Assembly: GCF_000021945.1 (NCBI RefSeq)
Contig: NC_011831.1
Span: forward strand, 1,212,001 to 1,276,000
Length of the DNA: 64,000 nt
DNA from: Chloroflexus aggregans DSM 9485
Lineage (GTDB): Bacteria; Chloroflexota; Chloroflexia; Chloroflexales; Chloroflexaceae
Direction: 5' to 3'
Shown here: piece by piece, positions 19,662 to 29,129 of the stretch
Numbering within the stretch: position 1 is the first letter of the stretch
How the letters are laid out: each line of letters begins with the position of its first letter
Program-made: the position numbers and the translations under genes
Notes under the pieces: generated by a model
Told to the model about the DNA's origin: nothing
Database searches by the model: none
The model's input: the letters and a program-made list of their open reading frames with translations, nothing else

Positions 19662-21245
19662 TCACAATGGCACCAAACCATGCTTCTTTTGCGGACGGAA
19701 CTCGCGCTTGGTACGGAGCGAAGCCAACGCAAGACTCAGGTAGCGACGGGTTTCACTCGGTGCGATAATGCTGTCGATCAAGTTACGTGACGCACCAACG
19801 TAAGGTGAAGCGAACTCGGCACGATAGAGACGAACAAACTCAGCACGGGCGGCTGCCGGGTCGGCAGCCTGTTTAATCTGCTCACGATAAATAATATTGA
19901 CCGCGCCTTCCGGCCCCATCACCGCAATCTCACTACTCGGCCAAGCCGCGACACGGTCTGCCCCGAGATCTTTGCCACACATCGCCAGATAGGCGCCACC
20001 GTAGGCTTTCCGCAAAATCACCGTAATCTTGGGTGTCGTCGCTGCCGAGTACGCAAACAACATCTTGGCACCGTGGCGAATAATGCCACCACGTTCTTGC
20101 GCGACACCGGGCAGGAAACCGGGAACATCGACGAAGGTAATGAGCGGAATGTTAAACGCATTGCAGAAGCGAACGAAACGCGCGATCTTGTCTGAGGCAT
20201 CGATATCGAGCACCCCGGCCATCACCATCGGCTGGTTGGCGACAATTCCCACCGTATTACCATCGATGCGGGCAAAGCCGATCACAGCGTTATCGGCGAA
20301 TCCACGCTGCACTTCCATAAAGTCGCCATCGTCGACCAGCCGCTTGATAATGGGTATCACATCATACGGCTCGCGCGGATCGTCGGGAATAATCGTATCG
20401 AGGGCGGGATCGGAAAAGATACGCAACTCACCATCACCCCGATCAGGCGGGTCTTCGAGATTATTCGATGGCAAGAAGCTGAGCAAGCGCTTGCAGATAG
20501 CAATCGCTTCTTGATCATTCTCGGCGATAAAGTGTGCGACACCGCTGCGAACTTGGGCTTCCGGCCCACCTAACTCCTCACCGGTCACATGCTCACCGGT
20601 AACCTGCTTGAGCACTTCGGGGCCGGTAATAAACATCTCACTGCCACGCACCATAATGATAAAATCCATCAATGCCGGCGAGTAGGCAGCACCACCGGCG
20701 CAGGGGCCGGCGATAATCGCGATCTGAGGTACGACACCAGACAGCAGCACATTGCGGTAGAAGATACGTCCGTAACCGCTCAGTGCATCGATACCCTCTT
20801 GGATCCGCGCGCCACCGCTATCGTTGATGGTGATAAACGGCGAACCGCACTTGAGGGCGAGATCCATGGTTTGGCAAATCTTATCGGCGTGCATCTCACC
20901 TACCGAGCCACCGGCAACGGTAAAATCTTGGGCGGCGACGAACACTTGCCGGCCATCGACACTGCCACAGCCGGTAATTACGCCCTCGCCGGGCATCTCT
21001 TTATCTGCCATTCCGAAGGCAGTACAGCGATGGCGGGCAAACAGATACAATTCCTGAAACGTATCGTGATCGATGAGCAGATGAATCCGCTCGCGGGCAG
21101 TCAATTTGCCGGCTTGATGCTGGCGAGCGATCCGGTCGGGGCCGCCGCCCTGTTCGAGCTGGTGACGCTGCTGGCGGAGCGCCTCGATCCGGGCTCGGAG
21201 GGTTAATGGAGCGGCAGCGGATGATTCCGTATCGCGCTGAGTCAT
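19662..21245 (-). CDS. mmdA: Acyl-CoA carboxyltransferase (methylmalonyl-CoA decarboxylase alpha type)
   Basis: 527 residues of the crotonase-fold carboxyltransferase family (PccB/MmdA). Both halves are complete: GGSVGEMHADKICQTMDLALKCGSP, INDSGGARIQEG and IAGPCAGGAAYSPALMDF in the N half; VDVPGFLPGVAQERGGIIRHGAKMLFAYSAATTPK and KAYGGAYLAMCGKDLGAD in the C half. It moves the carboxyl group from an acyl-CoA to biotin on the carrier protein. GGGAGGAAAG just before the ATG at 21245 fixes the start; the longer frame upstream is not coding. Methylmalonyl-CoA is the likeliest substrate by similarity; malonyl-CoA or glutaconyl-CoA cannot be excluded. Confidence 0.92.
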   Translation of the reverse strand: MTQRDTESSAAAPLTLRARIEALRQQRHQLEQGGGPDRIARQHQAGKLTARERIHLLIDHDTFQELYLFARHRCTAFGMADKEMPGEGVITGCGSVDGRQVFVAAQDFTVAGGSVGEMHADKICQTMDLALKCGSPFITINDSGGARIQEGIDALSGYGRIFYRNVLLSGVVPQIAIIAGPCAGGAAYSPALMDFIIMVRGSEMFITGPEVLKQVTGEHVTGEELGGPEAQVRSGVAHFIAENDQEAIAICKRLLSFLPSNNLEDPPDRGDGELRIFSDPALDTIIPDDPREPYDVIPIIKRLVDDGDFMEVQRGFADNAVIGFARIDGNTVGIVANQPMVMAGVLDIDASDKIARFVRFCNAFNIPLITFVDVPGFLPGVAQERGGIIRHGAKMLFAYSAATTPKITVILRKAYGGAYLAMCGKDLGADRVAAWPSSEIAVMGPEGAVNIIYREQIKQAADPAAARAEFVRLYRAEFASPYVGASRNLIDSIIAPSETRRYLSLALASLRTKREFRPQKKHGLVPL

Positions 21246-21363
21246 GGTCTTTCCTCCCTGTGAACGAATAGCCACGATCGCTTGCGGCATAATCACTCGC
21301 AGAGCGGCGTCGTGGGTAGTGGGTGGATCGATTGATAGATCGCTTTGGGTATGTACAGATGTT

Positions 21364-21372
21364 AGTATAGCA
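21364..21372 (-). promoter_or_regulatory. Extended -10 promoter of the decarboxylase operon
   Basis: Minus strand TGCTATACT (21372-21364), giving a leader of about 110 bases before the carboxyltransferase ATG. No good -35 box. Confidence 0.45.
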
Positions 21373-21450
21373 TGTGCAATAGTTGCGTGCAGTAAAATAG
21401 GGTCATTCTTTGGCAACCGTGTATTGTCGTTTGGTTGACGGAGTAAACGC

Positions 21451-22673
21451 ATGACAACCATCCCCGCGCAGCCGGCCCGCCTATGGTTGGTCATCCTTTG
21501 GATGGCGCTAGCGGTGTTGCTGGCGAAAGGTACGTGGTTTTCCGCTTCAGCGGTGGTGCCGGCATTGACCGCCGAGGGGGGTTAGACGATACGGTGCGGG
21601 CGTGGTTAACGATGTCGGTGCAACTGGGCTTTGCCGTGGGTGCGTTTGCTTTAGCGGCGCTGGGGTTAGCCGACCGCTGGCCCACCCACTGGTTCTTTGC
21701 TGGGGCGGCGGCGCTAGCGGCCCTCTGCACGGCATTGATCGCGTTGTTTACCGAGGGGCCGAGGTTAGCGTTACCGTTGCGGTTTTTGACCGGCATGGCG
21801 CTGGCGGGGTGTATCCGGTCGGGATGAAGATCATGGCAACGTGGACGCAGCGCGGGCGTGGGTTGGCGATCGGGATGTTGGTCGGTGCGCTGACGATCGG
21901 TTCAGCTTCGCCGCACTTGCTCAATGTGTTGGGCGGGATTAGCGATTGGCGGCGCACGCTGTTGCTGGCTGCCGGGTTGGCAGCGCTGGGGGGCGTGATG
22001 GTGGCGGCGGCGGTGCGAGAAGGGCCGCTGCGGGCGACTACGCCGCGCTTTAGCTGGACGCAGGTGGTTGACGTGGCGCGCGAGCGGCCAGTGTTGTTAG
22101 TTAATCTCGGTTATCTCGGCCACATGTGGGAATTGTACGCGGCGTGGGCATGGCTGCCGTTCTTTCTGTTGGCCAGCTTCGAGGCTAGTGGCGTAGCAAC
22201 GCATTGAGCCGGTGTGGCTGCCTTTGCCGCAATTGCGATGGGCGGCCTCGGCAGTGTCGTGGCTGGCGCGCTCGCCGACCGGCTGAGCCGCACCACAATT
22301 ACGATCGCGGCGATGGCCATCAGCGGCGGTTGTGCGCTGGTGATCAGGCTAGCGTTCGGCGGTAAGCCGTGGCTGGTCACCGGTTTGGACTTGCTCTGGG
22401 GCTTGACCGTCGTCGCCGATTCAGCCCAATTCTCGGCAGCGGTAAGCGAACTCTCGCCCCCCCGGACGCACCGGCACCGCTTTGACCTTGCAAACCAGCT
22501 TGGGCTTTCTACTTACCCTGATCACGATCTGGCTGGTGCCGCCGCTGGTGGCTTGGGGTGGCTAGCGGTGGGCCTTTGCTGGGCTGGCGCTTGGGCCGGC
22601 GATTGGCATCTGGGCGATGGCGACGCTCCGGCGATCGCCGGCGGCGGCGCGCTTGGCCGGCGGGCGGGGGTGA
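21451..22673 (+). pseudogene. MFS transporter, decayed by frameshifts and stops
   Basis: The remnant of a 12-helix major facilitator protein. The frame begins at the ATG at 21451 (MTTIPAQPARLWLVILWMAL) and breaks at 21583 (TAG) after a G run. It continues in a second frame (LDDTVRAWLTMSVQLGFAVGAF) to about 21815, then in a third (VYPVGMKIMATWTQRGRGLAIG). There is an in-frame TGA at 22205, another shift at the C run near 22455, and a further in-frame TAG at about 22562. The RGRGLAIG and VVAGALADRLSRTT loops identify the family. At least three frameshifts and two nonsense codons make it nonfunctional. The substrate is unknown. Confidence 0.88.
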
Positions 22674-22693
22674 GTGCGGCGGGCCGGTAAGTG

Positions 22694-22702
22694 TGATACA
22701 AT
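22694..22702 (+). promoter_or_regulatory. Candidate extended -10 promoter of the tandem membrane genes
   Basis: TGATACAAT (TG-n-TACAAT) 47 bases before the ATG at 22749. Confidence 0.4.
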
Positions 22703-22748
22703 GGGGCGAGTATGTCCGCAGGGTTGTTGCAGGTAGGCGACAGGACTA

Positions 22749-25493
22749 ATGACAGCAGAGAATAGGTTGCGATTGCCGTACTGGTGGCGCGTGAGTTGGC
22801 CCTTCCTCTGGTTTTTGGTCTTGACGATTCTCTGGACGTGGCCGCTAGCGATGGAGATGACCACCGCCTTGCCCGGCAGCGGGGCTGATCCGTTGTTGCA
22901 GACGTGGATACTGGCGTGGGATGGCCACGCGCTGTTGCACCATCCGGCAAGCGTCTGGGATGCGCCAATCTTTTTTCCGTATCCGCGCACGTTGACGTAC
23001 AATGACCACCATCTGCTCTGGGCAGTGGTGATGTTGCCGGTCTTGGCGTTCGGCCAGCCGGTGGCGGCGTACAACGCGCTGTTGTTGCTGAGTTTTGCCC
23101 TCAGCGGCTGGGCGGTCTGTCTGCTCACCCATGATATCCTCGCTGAGCACACCGAAGAACCGGCGGCGACCATCGGCGCGTTGCTGGCCGGTGGTTTGTT
23201 TGCCTTCAGTACCTACCGGATGGCGCATTTGGCGCATCTCAACTTGCTCCAAACGGCGTGGTTGCCATTGGCGTTGTACTGGCTGCGCCAGATGGCGGTG
23301 CGGTCGGGCGGGGCGTTTTGGCGAGCGGCGGCGTTGACCGGCGTGTTTGCCGGTGTGCAAGCGGTGACAGCGGTCTACTACGCGCCGATGGCGGCGCTGG
23401 CGGTGGGGGTAGCGGCTTTCGTGTGGTTGTGGCCGGCGCGCTGGCGGTCGCCATTGGCACGACGGGCGGTGGGGCGCAGCATTGGTGGATTGGCGCTCGC
23501 CGGCGCGGTGGCAGTGCTGATCGCGCTGCCGTTTCTGCTGCCCTATATGATGGTCTATGCCTATCTCGGCATTGTGCGTTCGCCGGGGGAGCTGGTGCGG
23601 TGGTCGGCGCCGCTGACGGCGTATCTGTCGGTGCCGGCGGGGAATGTGCTGTATGGTGCCGGGTTGACGCCGGTGCAGCCGGGCAGCGAGCAGGAGCTGC
23701 TGCTGTTTCCGGGGGCGCTGGCGGTGGTGTTGGCCGGGATCGGCGGCTGGCGGTGGTGGCGCGCGGCGCGGCGTGACGGGTTGGCGCTGCTGTTGATCGG
23801 GGCGGCGGGCGTGGTGTTGTCGCTGGGGGTGGCGTTGCGGGTGCGCAGCGATGAGGCGGGCGTGGTGGCGGCGTTGCCGTATGGCTGGTTGTACGAGCGA
23901 GTGCCGGGGTTTAACGCGCTGCGGGTGCCGGCACGGTGGTGGATGCTTGGCAGCTTGGCGGTCGCGGTGCTGGCGGGGATGGGGGCGGCGTGGCTGTGGC
24001 GGGGATGGGGGCGCTGGCTCGTGCCGGTGGTGGGGGTGTTGGCGCTGCTTGAACATCTGGTATGGCCCATCCCGCGGATCGAGCTGCCCGCGCCGCCGCC
24101 GGTCTATCAATGGCTAGCGCAATCGTCGCCGTCTGCTCATCGCGTTGTGCTAGAATTGCCAGCGGAAGCAGCCGAAGAGGCGACCCCGGTGCGCGCGTGG
24201 TACCAGTTCTTTCAAATCACGCACTGGCGCACGTTAGTCAACGGTTATAGTGGGTTGACCCCGGCAGGATCGCTTGATGTCGTGCGGCGATTGCGCCGGT
24301 TGCCGGATGATGATACGGTGCGATATATAGCCCGCTTGGGCGTCGATACACTGATTATTCATCGTGATCGATACGATGAACCAGCCAAGTTGGCACATCT
24401 CTTGCAGTGGGCACAGGCCACGCCGTGGCTTGAACCGCAGGGTGTCTTTGCCGATGCTATCGTTTATGCGATCAAACCCGATCCGTCGTTAGAAACGCTG
24501 GTGTCAGCCGGTGATCGCATCTATATCGACAACAATGATCGCATTCCGGGTATGGTAGCGCTCACCTTAGCCCACCGCTGGCAGACAGCGGGCGCAATGG
24601 TTTACGGGCTGAAACGGTTGCGCTACTACCCAGCGCTTGCCACCCCACCGGATGGGCAGTTGTTTGATTACGTTGTCTTAGCACGCGGGACGGATCCGCG
24701 TCCGTTTGGCACAATGCCGGCGCTAGTGCGGTGGCAAGAGGAGGGGGTGGCGGTCTATGCCGTTCCTGCTGAGCTGTTGGCAACGCAGGAGTTAGGCGCG
24801 CCGGATATCGGCCAATTTCACCCGCGCCATCCGGCGACGTTGACGGTGCGGTTGCGTGGTGATAGCGTGGAAGTTGGCCGGAGCCGGATCGCCTTGCCTA
24901 CCGTGGTGGAAGCCGCGACCCTGCTGCTTGATGTGGCGAGTCTGACCGAGCAAGAGGTGCAGGTGGGCGAGACGAAGCAGCGGTTGGCTGCCGGCGGGCA
25001 GACGTTGACTGTGCCGATCAGCCGTGATCAACCGGTAACGATCAGTGGCGACGCGGCGACGTTCAGCATCGTGCGTGTGCAGCTCTGGCGGGGAATGCCG
25101 GCGCTGGATGCAGTGGGTGGCGTGGCGTTGACGGTTGAGAGCGCGTTTGCTGGCTCGCAGTTACAGTTGCTGGCGCGCTTGAGCAGGGCGACTGAAGTGA
25201 CCCTTGAAATATACGGTTCAACACCGTGGTATGAAAAACCGGTGCATTTGTTGACCGGCAAGCTGACAACGACTGATAGTACAGAGCCGTCAACCCTGAC
25301 CGTTGATTTGATTCAGCCATCGGCGCCATGGCTTGAATATGCGGTGCCAGCGGTAGATGGCCGCTACATCGCTTATCTACGGATTGCCGGTCAAGCCAGC
25401 ACGGACGGATTGCCGGTTGCTAAGTTTACCGTGCGCAATGGGCAAGTGGTTGATGCGCAGCCGTTGCCGGCCCCATTGACGATTGTGCGCTGA
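22749..25493 (+). CDS. Large polytopic membrane protein, GT-C glycosyltransferase-like, copy 1
   Basis: 914 residues. The N-terminal half (about 15-445) has roughly ten to twelve membrane helices, with a first loop of the GT-C kind (LPGSGADPLLQTWILAWDGHALL) and a conserved GFNALRVPARWWML segment. The C-terminal half (about 450-914) is soluble, probably extracytoplasmic, beginning VYQWLAQSSPSAHRVVLELP. Such proteins resemble YfhO/GT-C-type membrane enzymes that use lipid-linked sugars, but I cannot name a substrate. It is followed directly by a paralogue sharing long, nearly identical blocks. G+C is visibly higher than in neighbouring housekeeping genes. Confidence 0.82.
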   Translation: MTAENRLRLPYWWRVSWPFLWFLVLTILWTWPLAMEMTTALPGSGADPLLQTWILAWDGHALLHHPASVWDAPIFFPYPRTLTYNDHHLLWAVVMLPVLAFGQPVAAYNALLLLSFALSGWAVCLLTHDILAEHTEEPAATIGALLAGGLFAFSTYRMAHLAHLNLLQTAWLPLALYWLRQMAVRSGGAFWRAAALTGVFAGVQAVTAVYYAPMAALAVGVAAFVWLWPARWRSPLARRAVGRSIGGLALAGAVAVLIALPFLLPYMMVYAYLGIVRSPGELVRWSAPLTAYLSVPAGNVLYGAGLTPVQPGSEQELLLFPGALAVVLAGIGGWRWWRAARRDGLALLLIGAAGVVLSLGVALRVRSDEAGVVAALPYGWLYERVPGFNALRVPARWWMLGSLAVAVLAGMGAAWLWRGWGRWLVPVVGVLALLEHLVWPIPRIELPAPPPVYQWLAQSSPSAHRVVLELPAEAAEEATPVRAWYQFFQITHWRTLVNGYSGLTPAGSLDVVRRLRRLPDDDTVRYIARLGVDTLIIHRDRYDEPAKLAHLLQWAQATPWLEPQGVFADAIVYAIKPDPSLETLVSAGDRIYIDNNDRIPGMVALTLAHRWQTAGAMVYGLKRLRYYPALATPPDGQLFDYVVLARGTDPRPFGTMPALVRWQEEGVAVYAVPAELLATQELGAPDIGQFHPRHPATLTVRLRGDSVEVGRSRIALPTVVEAATLLLDVASLTEQEVQVGETKQRLAAGGQTLTVPISRDQPVTISGDAATFSIVRVQLWRGMPALDAVGGVALTVESAFAGSQLQLLARLSRATEVTLEIYGSTPWYEKPVHLLTGKLTTTDSTEPSTLTVDLIQPSAPWLEYAVPAVDGRYIAYLRIAGQASTDGLPVAKFTVRNGQVVDAQPLPAPLTIVR

Positions 25494-28242
25494 TGTTGGT
25501 GAAGTCAAACGTATGCAAGATCAGTTTGTTCGCTGGATGCGCGTGAGTTGGCCCTTCCTCTGGTTTTTGGTCTTGACCATACTCTGGACGTGGCCGCTAG
25601 CGATGCAGATGACTACCGTCTTGCCCGGCAGCGGCAGCGATCCGCTCTTTCAAGTCTGGACGTTGGCGTGGGATGGACATGCGTTGTTGACCAATCCGGC
25701 CCGGATTTGGGATGCGCCGATCTTTTTTCCGTATCCTACAACACTGGCCTATAGCGATCATCATATTGTGCTGGCGCTGTTGATGTTGCCAGTCTTGGCG
25801 TTCGGCCAGCCGGTGGCGGCGTACAACGCGCTGCTGTTGCTGAGTTTTGCCCTCAGCGGCTGGGCGGTCTGTCTGCTCACCCATGATATCCTCGCTGAGC
25901 ACACCGAAGAACCGGCGGCGACCATCGGCGCGTTGCTGGCCGGTAGCTTGTTCGCCTTCAGCACCTACCGGATGGCCCACCTCAGCCATTTGCAGATGCT
26001 CCAAACGGCGTGGTTGCCATTGGCGTTGTACTGGCTGCGCCAGATGGCGGTGCGGTCGGGCGGGGCGTTTTGGCGAGCGGCGGCGTTGACCGGCGTGTTT
26101 GCCGGTGTGCAAGCGGTGACAGCGGTCTACTACGCGCCGATGGCGGCGCTGGCGGTGGGGGTGGCGGCTTTCGTGTGGTTGTGGCCGGCGCGCTGGCGGT
26201 CGCCATTGGCACGACGGGCGGTGGGGCGCAGCATTGGTGGATTGGCGCTCGCCGGCGCAGTGGCAGTGCTGATCGCGCTGCCGTTTCTGCTGCCCTATAT
26301 GATGGTCTATGCCTATCTCGGCATTGTGCGTTCGCCGGGGGAGCTGGTGCGGTGGTCGGCGCCGCTGACGGCGTATCTGTCGGTGCCGGCGGGGAATGTG
26401 CTGTATGGTGCCGGGTTGACGCCGGTGCAGCCGGGCAGCGAGCAGGAGCTGCTGCTGTTTCCGGGGGCGCTGGCGGTGGTGTTGGCCGGGATCGGCGGCT
26501 GGCGGTGGTGGCGCGCGGCGCGGCGTGACGGGTTGGCGCTGCTGTTGATCGGGGCGGCGGGCGTGGTGTTGTCGCTGGGGGTGGCGTTGCGGGTGCGCAG
26601 CGATGAGGCGGGCGTGGTGGCGGCGTTACCGTATGGCTGGTTGTACGAGCGAGTGCCGGGGTTTAACGCGCTGCGGGTGCCGGCACGGTGGTGGATGCTT
26701 GGCAGCTTGGCGGTCGCGGTGCTGGCGGGGATGGGGGCGGCGTGGCTGTGGCGGGGATGGGGGCGCTGGCTCGTGCCGGTGGTGGGGGTGTTGGCGCTGC
26801 TTGAACATCTGGTATGGCCCATCCCGCGGCTCGAGCTGCCCGCGCCGCCGCCGGTCTATCAATGGCTAGCGCAATCGTCGCCGTCTGCTCATCGCGTTGT
26901 GCTGGAATTGCCGCTTGATACGAAACTGAGCGGGATCTTCTCGGAGCGCGTTGCTTGGCGCCAATTTTACCAAATTCAACACTGGCGCACGCTAGTAATC
27001 GGGTACAGCGGGTTGATTCCGGCAGGAACGTATAATCTCTTACTGCGCTTGCAGCAGTTACCGGACGATGCCACTATTCGCTATCTGGCGCGACTCGGGA
27101 TTGACACGCTTATTATTCATCGCAATGAATTTAATGATCAAGCGCAGCTTGCTAATCTAATGGCATGGGCAGATCGCACGAACGTTCTTCAACGACTGGC
27201 CGAAACAGGTGATGCGGTAGTCTATGCTCTGCAGCCGGATCGCACTCTTGCGACGCTCGTTACGCCGGCCAGCACTATCTTCCTTTCCGGGGATGTGCTT
27301 ATCCCCGATCTGGTAGCGCTCGCCTTGCAGCGACGCTGGCAAGCGGCAGGGGCGGTTGTCTACGGACCGGGGAGAGAGCAATATTATCCAGCCTTGGCTA
27401 CCCCCCAATCCGGTCAGCGCTTCGATTACGTGGCGCTGGCGCCACGCGCAGATCCGCGTCCGTTTGGCACAATGCCGGCGCTAGTGCGGTGGCAAGAGGA
27501 GGGGGTGGCGGTCTATGCCGTTCCTGCTGAGCTGTTGGCAACGCAGGAGTTAGGCGCGCCGGATATCGGCCAATTTCACCCGCGCCATCCGGCGACGTTG
27601 ACGGTGCGGTTGCGTGGTGATAGCGTGGAAGTTGGCCGGAGCCGGATCGCCTTGCCTACCGTGGTGGAAGCCGCGACCCTGCTGCTTGATGTGGCGAGTC
27701 TGACCGAGCAAGAGGTGCAGGTGGGCGAGACGAAGCAGCGGTTGGCTGCCGGCGGGCAGACGTTGACTGTGCCGATCAGCCGTGATCAACCGGTAACGAT
27801 CAGTGGCGACGCGGCGACGTTCAGCATCGTGCGTGTGCAGCTCTGGCGGGGAATGCCGGCGCTGGATGCAGTGGGTGGCGTGGCGTTGACGGTTGAGAGC
27901 GCGTTTGCTGGCTCGCGGCTGCGGATTGCTGCGCAGTATAGCGGGAATACCCCCCTGCTGCTTGAAATTCATGGCGCGGAAGCGGGAACTGAACGGCCCG
28001 TGATGTTGGCGCGCGGAACGCTGCCAGTATCAGCGGCAGGAGCGGTGGACGTGACAATTGACGCGCGCCAGCCGCAGGCGGCGTGGTTGAGCCAATCACC
28101 GGCAGCGGTGGATGGCCGGTACATCGCGTACGTGAAGCTCAGTCCTGACACCGATGGCATTCCGATTGCTCAATTTCAGGTGCGCAACGGCGAGGTGGTA
28201 GCTGCGCAACCGGTGCCGCTGCCGTTGACGATCTTGCGGTGA
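23049..28242 (+). repeat. Tandem gene duplication with homogenised blocks
   Basis: Two direct repeats about 2.75 kb apart. Block A is 23049-24153 versus 25801-26905, with a diverged patch at about 23188-23250 and only a handful of single-base differences after it. Block B is 24693-25158 versus 27451-27916, 466 bases without a difference that I can see. Flanking parts of the same genes differ far more. Confidence 0.85.
25513..28242 (+). CDS. Large polytopic membrane protein, GT-C glycosyltransferase-like, copy 2
   Basis: 909 residues from the ATG at 25513; an in-frame TTG at 25483 lies inside copy 1 and is less likely. Same architecture as copy 1: membrane half to about 440, then a soluble half. 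DNA is nearly identical to copy 1 at 25801-26905 (offset 2752) and identical by eye at 27451-27916 (offset 2758). The segment between (about 26906-27450) and the last 110 residues are clearly different. The second gene starts 19 bases after the first stop, so they are probably co-transcribed. The divergent segments may set different substrates. Confidence 0.82.
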   Translation: MQDQFVRWMRVSWPFLWFLVLTILWTWPLAMQMTTVLPGSGSDPLFQVWTLAWDGHALLTNPARIWDAPIFFPYPTTLAYSDHHIVLALLMLPVLAFGQPVAAYNALLLLSFALSGWAVCLLTHDILAEHTEEPAATIGALLAGSLFAFSTYRMAHLSHLQMLQTAWLPLALYWLRQMAVRSGGAFWRAAALTGVFAGVQAVTAVYYAPMAALAVGVAAFVWLWPARWRSPLARRAVGRSIGGLALAGAVAVLIALPFLLPYMMVYAYLGIVRSPGELVRWSAPLTAYLSVPAGNVLYGAGLTPVQPGSEQELLLFPGALAVVLAGIGGWRWWRAARRDGLALLLIGAAGVVLSLGVALRVRSDEAGVVAALPYGWLYERVPGFNALRVPARWWMLGSLAVAVLAGMGAAWLWRGWGRWLVPVVGVLALLEHLVWPIPRLELPAPPPVYQWLAQSSPSAHRVVLELPLDTKLSGIFSERVAWRQFYQIQHWRTLVIGYSGLIPAGTYNLLLRLQQLPDDATIRYLARLGIDTLIIHRNEFNDQAQLANLMAWADRTNVLQRLAETGDAVVYALQPDRTLATLVTPASTIFLSGDVLIPDLVALALQRRWQAAGAVVYGPGREQYYPALATPQSGQRFDYVALAPRADPRPFGTMPALVRWQEEGVAVYAVPAELLATQELGAPDIGQFHPRHPATLTVRLRGDSVEVGRSRIALPTVVEAATLLLDVASLTEQEVQVGETKQRLAAGGQTLTVPISRDQPVTISGDAATFSIVRVQLWRGMPALDAVGGVALTVESAFAGSRLRIAAQYSGNTPLLLEIHGAEAGTERPVMLARGTLPVSAAGAVDVTIDARQPQAAWLSQSPAAVDGRYIAYVKLSPDTDGIPIAQFQVRNGEVVAAQPVPLPLTILR

Positions 28243-28271
28243 AGCCACTCTCTTACGACTGGTGCATTAAT

Positions 28272-28298
28272 GGGGGGCACAACGTAGGTGTGCCCCCC
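28272..28298 (+). terminator. Terminator of the tandem membrane-protein genes
   Basis: GGGGGGCAC (28272-28280) / GTGCCCCCC (28290-28298), extendable by one A-T pair, with a 7-base loop; 30 bases after the copy 2 stop. Confidence 0.6.
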
Positions 28299-28854
28299 GC
28301 TTCGTCGAGCGAGTGGAATGCGCCGGGAGCGCATCGGTGGATGGCGCACGGGTATTGTGAACAGTGCAGAACCGTGAGTGGCAATGATTGCCCCTAGGGG
28401 CCAGCAAAGCGTGGTCTCGTGAAGGAGGGGTATGATAGGCGGTGTTAATGAGCGAGTTAAATGTTAGCTGTATTTTGCCGTAATGTTTGATGCTGATGAT
28501 TAAATCATATATTAACTTGTTTTGAATGTTTTTAACTAGATTTTTAACGGTTAGAAAAATGCAAAATGCAAAAACAAGTTATGTATATTCATGGAGAGCA
28601 CACGACAAATCTGATCCTCTTTCACAAATCACGCACTTGTATCTCAGCGCACGGTTACGGTCGAGCTGACCGGTAGTTGTGCGATCCCGTACTGGTATTA
28701 CTGGTATTACTCCAGTGGCGTCATTGCTCTCTCCGCAGTCAGGTAAGAGCGGGGGCCGGGGGATGCAGCGGTCAACGCTAAGCCACCAAGCGACTCACAG
28801 GCGAGAAGCACGCCGAGGGTGCAAAGGGGTTGCGGGGAAGAGCCGCTCGCACTT

Positions 28855-28977
28855 GTCATTGCGAGCCGCCAACGGCGGCGAAGCAATCCCCTACTTCAGC
28901 GAGAGGGAATGCCTCAACGCGATTGGTTTGCATCTCAGCAGAAGATGGCTGCGGGCGCGCAGCGCTCTCGCAATGAC
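28855..28977. repeat. MITE-like element with 11-bp terminal inverted repeats
   Basis: Ends GTCATTGCGAG (28855-28865) and CTCGCAATGAC (28967-28977) are perfect inverted repeats around 101 bases. The inside has a GCCGCC-aac-GGCGGC hairpin next to GAAGCAATCCC. The sequence type (ATTGCGAG...GAAGCAATC) is a known dispersed intergenic repeat in several bacterial phyla. It encodes no transposase. Confidence 0.6.
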
Positions 28978-29036
28978 TTACAGCTCTTTCCCTTTGTTCC
29001 TCTCCCGCTGGGGGAGGGGAACGTGCCCTACACCCC

Positions 29037-29129
29037 CAGCCCCTCTCCCACTGGTGCGGGAGAGGGGCTGACTGCCTGCATTACTGCCAGTTTCCGCATC
29101 ACCTTCTCCAACTGGTGCGGGAGAGGGGC
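29037..29129. repeat. Repeated GC-rich hairpin unit
   Basis: A 13-bp perfect stem, CAGCCCCTCTCCC (29037-29049) / GGGAGAGGGGCTG (29058-29070), loop ACTGGTGC. The loop and right arm recur as a direct repeat at 29111-29129 (ACTGGTGCGGGAGAGGGGC). A related CCTCTCCC/GGGGAGGGG hairpin lies near 29000-29020. Confidence 0.55.

Noticed and set aside
22845-24110. 421-codon open frame on the minus strand inside membrane gene copy 1
   Set aside because: Arg/Pro/His/Gln-rich product typical of the antisense of a GC-rich membrane gene; the same artefact appears inside copy 2.
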